From Cranoglanis bouderius (Eukaryota; Chordata; Actinopteri; Siluriformes; Cranoglanididae), in assembly GCA_023630585.1 (NCBI GenBank), contig CM042555.1, positions 6,054,501-6,118,500 on the forward strand: a stretch of 64,000 nt of DNA. Reading direction: 5' to 3'. Every line of letters begins with the position of its first letter. Position 1 is the first letter of the stretch. Made by a program: the position numbers and the translations under genes. Positions 61,801-64,000 of this stretch are shown in pieces. Below the pieces are notes generated by a model. That model had not been told where the DNA came from and made no database searches. It saw only the letters and a list, made by a program, of their open reading frames with translations.

Positions 61801-63823
61801 CCCAGAGGCACAAACCAATGAAACAAAGAAAGAGTGTCAGTGTGTAGTTTTTGTTCCACAGTTTTTTTCTTTCACAGCTTTCACCAACATCCCAAGGGTT
61901 GTCTCTTAAAGGTCTGGTGTACAACACTACAAACAAAGGATATCCTTTTAGAAAAGGGTCCAAACATTAGAACCCCTCTGGATGGTTTCTTTTCTCTTAT
62001 AGGGTTCTACAGTCCCCTCTGAAACTATTGGAACAGCAAGGCCAATTAATTTGTTTGTGTCTTTGTGCTGTACCAAAGACATTTGGGTTTGAGATAAAAA
62101 AGATGGATATGAGATGAGAGGTTAGGATTTCAGCTTTTATTTCCTGGTATTTGCATCTAGAAGTGTTAAACAACATAAAACATAGACCTTTTTGTATCAG
62201 AGCACCCAATTTTTAGGCGAGCAAAAATATTGGAGCACGTGCCTGACAAGTGTTTCTCTACACTTCTTTCAGTATAAAGGTAAACGGTCTGTGTAGAACC
62301 GTACAAATGAAGTTTTTGTTTCATCATGTTTTATCACTTACTCATCATACTTTACCTACAATGGGGTCCAAAAGTCTGAGACCACCAGGGAAATGCTTCT
62401 ATTTTGCATTCTTTTCTAATGCAATACAACAATTTTCATTACAGATGATATTATTGACAACAACCTGTGTGAAAAGTAAAATCCTTAATGTATTTACATG
62501 AATTTCAGAGTTTCTTAGTATTTGGTATGTGTTCTTGTTGCTTTATTGACAGTGTGCACTGGAGCACTGGACTCCACAAGTTTGTGCAAAACCTTATGAT
62601 CCATTTTAGATCAAATCCATCAGTGTGTTGCCTGAACAAATGCTTCAGTAGAAGAGATTAGACATGAGGAAAATCTGAATCTTTTATACAAAGCAGTTAA
62701 CATGGTCAGTGTCACAAATTTGCTTACATTTAAATACGGATCTAGAAATTGTGCAATATTAAATATTCAAGATATTGAACATTTACTTTCTTTGTTTTGA
62801 ATATTTCAAAATACTAAAACCTTCTGTTTATTTTAAATGTGAAAATTGTAAATGGAAAAAGATATCCCAGATTTTTGATGTGGTCTCAAACATATGGACC
62901 CCAATGTATGCACATAAGTATATTACATTTTCTGTATTTTCTATTTTCTGTTGTTTTTTTGTGCAACAATCTGGTCATAATTCATATTTACTGTTGCCTT
63001 GCTACCCCCATCCCTTTACCTGATAAGTCATGGTAAAATATAATGATCTCAGTTTAAATAATGAATGAATGCATGTGGATCGATTATGTGTGTTGCAGTA
63101 ATTGATATTTCTGTACACATATTTGGGCTGCAATTTATAAACAGAAGTCATTTCTTTTGTTGTTTGTACTCTTTTCTCTCCATTTGTGTGTGATCTTCGA
63201 ATATAGAGAGTAAGTGTCTGGATGCACATCTGGTTTGCCATACACATGACGTATGCTGAAGTTAGCATCACGCTGGCATAGTTTGTACTATGCTACTATT
63301 GCTACTAGCCTAACTATTCACAATCCAGTCCAGTCCAGTGATTAGGGCACACAGTAGAATTAACAAGAATATTAGAACCACTTTGCATCAATAAGGATCA
63401 ATCCTACAAATTTATTTTGGAAAAGTTTGTAGGTAGAAGCTATCTTTGAATAAGAAAGTTTGTGTTATAGGGTTCTAATAAAGCATTTAAGGATTACTTC
63501 TTGTAGTATATACATGTCTTTCACAGCATTTCTCAAAAAGCTGGACGCAGCTTACACGGAGAGATCTTTGATTTGTCCCTCAGGGACAAAATCCTTAAAA
63601 GTTTTGTGTAGAACCCTACGAACTTAACACCATTTGGATGGAAAACTTTCTGTTACAGCAATTTTTGCAGTATGAACCTGTCTTTCACAGCATTCCTCAA
63701 AAAGCTGGACCCAGCCTACCAGGTTGAAAAGGGACACAAGATCAAGCTGCAAATTGAGGTGGCCAATCCTGATGCTGAGGTGAAATGGCTGAAAAATGGA
63801 CAGGAGATCCAAAAAACAGGAAG
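45253..63823 (+). CDS. mybpc3: mybpc3, cardiac myosin-binding protein C (5' thirteen exons)
   Basis: Thick-filament protein of the sarcomere C-zone; its N-terminus tunes myosin-actin interaction. Thirteen exons in the window give about 416 codons, all phases matching. C0 Ig domain is at residues about 9-98, a Pro/Ala-rich linker at 99-157, C1 Ig at about 165-272, the M-domain at 273-370, and C2 begins near 373. The C0 domain and RWQR motif mark the cardiac paralogue rather than mybpc1 or mybpc2. Kinase-type motifs are RRTS (residue about 290) and KKRDS (about 310). The RRIS site with the Gly-rich insert known in mammals is not visible. Intron 1 (45278-53498) hosts four U5 genes. The gene continues beyond the right edge. 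Confidence 0.93.
45888..48790. repeat. segment R, copy 3 (mybpc3 intron 1)
   Basis: The source position of the block repeated at 26949-29850. Lies 610 bp after the exon 1 donor. No gene is seen. The fold-back element at 46855-47165 is shared with copy 2. Confidence 0.9.
49396..49580 (+). promoter_or_regulatory. U5 snRNA promoter: octamer and PSE
   Basis: Reverse octamer ATTTGCAT at 49396-49403. PSE-like TACCGTTACTGTGTAAC at 49564-49580, 46 bp before the RNA. Confidence 0.75.
49626..49739 (+). ncRNA. U5 spliceosomal snRNA (type a, copy 3)
   Basis: Identical in structure to 9263-9376 and 30684-30797. Loop I, Sm site and 3' hairpin are intact. Confidence 0.9.
50225..50552. repeat. 330-bp repeat, single unit
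   Basis: One copy of the unit tandemly repeated in copies 1 and 2, again ending at the C-run and AAGGATCGGGCC. Confidence 0.88.
50697..50915 (+). promoter_or_regulatory. U5 snRNA promoter: octamer and PSE
   Basis: Octamer ATGCAAAT at 50697-50704. PSE-like TACCGTCACTGTGTAAC at 50899-50915, 48 bp before the RNA. Confidence 0.75.
50963..51079 (+). ncRNA. U5 spliceosomal snRNA variant (type b, copy 3, second gene)
   Basis: Loop I and stems are conserved. CTTTTC replaces CTCTTC in the 5' strand of the stem, and the Sm-site T-run is one base longer. The hairpin loop differs (TACCTAACGG). Probably a variant U5. Confidence 0.85.
51351..51636 (+). promoter_or_regulatory. U5 snRNA promoter: octamer and PSE
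   Basis: Octamer ATGCAAAT at 51351-51358 with a CATTGGACGG box. PSE-like TACCGTCACTGTGTAAC at 51620-51636, 48 bp before the RNA. A TA run (51450-51501) between them lengthens the spacing. Confidence 0.72.
51450..51501. repeat. (TA)n microsatellite
   Basis: About 26 TA units within a U5 promoter, between octamer and PSE. Confidence 0.9.
51684..51800 (+). ncRNA. U5 spliceosomal snRNA variant (copy 3, third gene)
   Basis: Loop I CGCCTTTTACTAAA is kept, but the 3' strand of stem I reads AAAGTCCTCCGTGG instead of AAAGATTTCCGTGG, which disrupts pairing with AAATCTTT. Sm site and 3' hairpin are intact. Possibly a decaying gene. Confidence 0.8.
52552..52625. repeat. A-rich tract and (TA)n microsatellite
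   Basis: The native right end of segment Q. This is the site corresponding to the duplication joints at about 12050 and 33875. Confidence 0.9.
52687..52969 (+). promoter_or_regulatory. U5 snRNA promoter: octamer and PSE
   Basis: Octamer ATGCAAAT at 52687-52694. PSE-like TACCGTCACTGTGTAAC at 52953-52969, 48 bp before the RNA. A TA-rich insert (about 52783-52842) lies between them. Confidence 0.72.
53017..53133 (+). ncRNA. U5 spliceosomal snRNA variant (copy 3, fourth gene)
   Basis: Loop I and stem I are intact. CTCTCC replaces CTCTTC, CCATCTTGAGT weakens the 5'/3' closing stem, and the Sm region is AATTTTTTTATGG. Only in copy 3, beyond the duplication joint. 366 bp upstream of mybpc3 exon 2. 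Confidence 0.82.
53499..53768 (+). CDS. mybpc3: mybpc3 exon 2 (C0 Ig domain)
   Basis: 270 nt, VSAFTKKPKSQTAEVGATV, then VRWQRDTKDI and DAAGYAV, ending KINEAE plus one base. Full C0 immunoglobulin-like domain. Acceptor CCCTCAG, donor GTGGGT. Confidence 0.92.
54588..54764 (+). CDS. mybpc3: mybpc3 exon 3 (Pro/Ala-rich linker)
   Basis: 177 nt, APAKAAETKALAAVKTPPEA and a long Pro/Ala/Asp-rich stretch to DPHDGAHD. Corresponds to the actin-proximal PA linker between C0 and C1. Donor GTAAAT. Confidence 0.9.
54884..54961 (+). CDS. mybpc3: mybpc3 exon 4 (start of C1)
   Basis: 78 nt, ENQQPDTRQDLTGLFSEKPQ then SGEVTV. Acceptor TTTCAG, donor GTGAGC. Confidence 0.9.
55622..55674. repeat. (CATC)n microsatellite forming a splice pyrimidine tract
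   Basis: About 13 CATC/ATCC units end 5 bp before the acceptor CACAG of exon 5 and replace the usual pyrimidine tract. Confidence 0.9.
55680..55828 (+). CDS. mybpc3: mybpc3 exon 5 (C1)
   Basis: 149 nt, ENITFVAKVCGESLLKKPTV, then RWFKGKWMDLASKSGKHLQL and HYDRNNK. Donor GTGTGC. The frame runs on into the intron as a shadow. Confidence 0.92.
55840..56075. mobile_element. DNA-transposon end fragment (intron 5)
   Basis: Ends in GAGGGTGTGCAAACTTTTGC followed by CTTGACTGTA, a terminal sequence type common to fish Tc1-like elements. The left boundary is uncertain. Confidence 0.4.
56266..56383 (+). CDS. mybpc3: mybpc3 exon 6 (end of C1)
   Basis: 118 nt, VYTFEMHVIAAKANFAGGYR then CEVSSRDKFDSCNFELTVH. 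The GYRCEVS stretch carries the F-strand Cys of the C1 fold. Confidence 0.92.
56883..56931 (+). CDS. mybpc3: mybpc3 exon 7 (M-domain)
   Basis: 49 nt, EVQTVEGFDIRAAFRRT (last codon split). Supplies the RRT of the RRTS kinase motif; Ser comes from exon 8. Confidence 0.88.
58358..58414 (+). CDS. mybpc3: mybpc3 exon 8 (M-domain)
   Basis: 57 nt, SLDTGDAGELDFSGLLKK plus AG of the next Arg. The DFS.LLKK core matches the conserved M-domain. The LAGGGRRIS insert of mammalian cardiac MyBP-C is absent here. Confidence 0.88.
59454..59836. mobile_element. fold-back (MITE-like) element in intron 8
   Basis: About 380 bp, almost palindromic over its whole length. The left arm starts CACTGCAAAAATGTCATCTT; the right arm is its imperfect reverse complement. 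The centre is near 59645. Confidence 0.75.
59866..60245. repeat. intronic duplicate block around microexon 9
   Basis: About 350-380 bp closely matching 63019-63375 in the same orientation, with the candidate 3-nt microexon about 190 bp from its left edge in both. Confidence 0.9.
60053..60055 (+). CDS. mybpc3: mybpc3 microexon 9 (3 nt, AGA)
   Basis: TGTAG acceptor, AGA, GTAAGT donor. Included, it makes the codons AG-A and GA-C, giving K-K-R-D-S-F exactly as in mammalian MYBPC3. Skipped, the frame is kept but reads K-K-S-S-F. Mammalian MYBPC3 is known to contain two 3-bp exons, one at this place. A polypyrimidine tract (TACTCTTTTCTCTCCTCT) precedes it. Confidence 0.75.
60717..60740 (+). CDS. 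mybpc3: mybpc3 exon 10 (M-domain, 24 nt)
   Basis: 24 nt between GTGCAG and GTAAGA. With microexon 9 it reads DSFLKSGQR into exon 11. It contains the Ser of the KRDS kinase site. Confidence 0.8.
60996..61159 (+). CDS. mybpc3: mybpc3 exon 11 (M-domain C-terminal helix bundle)
   Basis: 164 nt, MIHVSNEPDVDVWEILSKAP, then [20 protein letters not shown] and KRLKKMKKEEKKSA. Very close to the mammalian M-domain tri-helix region. Acceptor CCGCAG, donor GTTTGT. Confidence 0.93.
62010..62260. mobile_element. Tc1-like terminal region (intron 11)
   Basis: Begins CAGTCCCCTCTGAAACTATT and continues with GGTTTGAGATAAAAAAGATG and GCAAAAATATTGGA, a long-inverted-repeat end typical of a fish Tc1 family. The other end is not seen. 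Confidence 0.55.
62359..62906. mobile_element. non-autonomous Tc1/mariner element (intron 11)
   Basis: 548 bp flanked by TA on both sides. Ends CAATGGGGTCC and GGACCCCAATG with GTCTGAGACCAC / GTGGTCTCAAAC following as inverted repeats. No transposase frame. Confidence 0.75.
63019..63375. repeat. intronic duplicate block around candidate microexon 12
   Basis: Second copy of the block at 59866-60245. Differences are scattered substitutions and a few small indels, and the splice signals around AGA are conserved. Confidence 0.9.
63207..63209 (+). CDS. mybpc3: candidate mybpc3 microexon 12 (3 nt, AGA)
   Basis: TATAG acceptor, AGA, GTAAGT donor. Sits between exons 11 and 13, the relative place of the second 3-bp exon of mammalian MYBPC3. 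Included it gives S-A-E-T-F-L-K-K-L; skipped it gives S-A-A-F-L-K-K-L. The skipped form has the same length as the mammalian STAFQKKL as I remember it, so use of this microexon is less certain than for microexon 9. Confidence 0.5.
63505..63630 (+). pseudogene. mybpc3: decoy partial copy of exon 13
   Basis: CTTTCACAG followed by codons FLKKLDAAY resembles the start of exon 13 (FLKKLDPAY), with about 70 bp of similarity including the acceptor. It then loses similarity and reaches a stop without a clear donor. It lies 160 bp before the true acceptor. Confidence 0.65.
63691..63823 (+). CDS. mybpc3: mybpc3 exon 13 (start of C2 Ig domain)
   Basis: 133 nt, FLKKLDPAYQVEKGHKIKLQ then EVKWLKNGQEIQKTG plus AG, donor GTACCC. 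WLKNGQEIQ is the conserved C2 C-strand region. The rest of C2 is outside the window. Confidence 0.92.
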
Positions 63824-64000
63824 GTACCCAATCAGCCATGACTAGAATAGAATAATTGAGCAATACATAAATTCAGTTTTAAATTTTAGTTTGCAATTAA
63901 AAATGCACAGCTACCTCAAAAATAATCATGTTCTATAGATGTCTATTCCTTGTAAACAAAATTGCTAATAAATGATCTCTATCTCTCTCCTGCCTTTTCT
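63824..64000 (+). other. mybpc3: mybpc3 intron 13 (start)
   Basis: Ends in a CTCTATCTCTCTCCTGCC pyrimidine tract, so the next acceptor is probably just beyond base 64000. Confidence 0.6.

Overview
This window looks like a ray-finned fish nuclear genome. It carries short exons with GT/AG introns of two conserved vertebrate genes, dense Tc1/mariner, PIF/Harbinger-like, SINE and retroviral elements, and many (CA)n and (TA)n microsatellites. The repeat style fits a catfish-like teleost, but that is only an impression.

Two protein genes are head to head. cars1 (cytoplasmic cysteinyl-tRNA synthetase) is on the minus strand. Its exon 1 (4175-4190) and GST-C-like exon 2 (959-1195) are at the left edge, and the rest of the gene must lie left of base 1. 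mybpc3 (cardiac myosin-binding protein C) is on the plus strand, with exon 1 at 45253 and twelve further exons at 53499-63823; it continues past the right edge. The encoded order is C0 Ig domain, Pro/Ala linker, C1 Ig domain, phosphorylatable M-domain, and the start of C2. Two candidate 3-nt microexons are visible.

The 36 kb between the two genes is best read as a decayed tandem triplication of one ancestral block: cars1 exons 9 to 1, intergenic segment P, mybpc3 exon 1, then intron-1 segments R and Q. Copy 1 has cars1 exons 2 and 1, P (5746-8427) and Q (8427-12057), and has lost mybpc3 exon 1 and R. Copy 2 has cars1 exons 9-4 (14673-18126), an endogenous retrovirus, R (26949-29850) and Q (29851-33875). 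Copy 3 has cars1 exons 9-3 (35568-40250), P (41351-45068), mybpc3 exon 1, R, Q, and then the rest of mybpc3. The leftmost copy keeps the cars1 start and the rightmost copy keeps the mybpc3 start; starts elsewhere are gone. The new joints Q-to-cars1-exon-9 both carry Tc1 elements inside TA/GT repeats. An assembly false duplication is the main alternative.

Segment Q holds a U5 spliceosomal snRNA cluster: eight U5 genes in the window (two, two and four per copy). Each has an octamer-type distal element about 220-340 bp upstream and a PSE-like element 46-48 bp before the RNA start. A 330-bp tandem repeat between the first two U5 genes of each copy occurs 3, 4 and 1 times. The retrovirus (18152-about 26948, minus strand) has a gammaretrovirus-like, broken pol, no visible env and a truncated 5' LTR. 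A related solo LTR splits a SINE at 4898-5683.

Most other intervals are introns or intergenic DNA filled with microsatellites and transposon remnants. I found no CRISPR array, tRNA gene, rRNA or bacterial-type feature.
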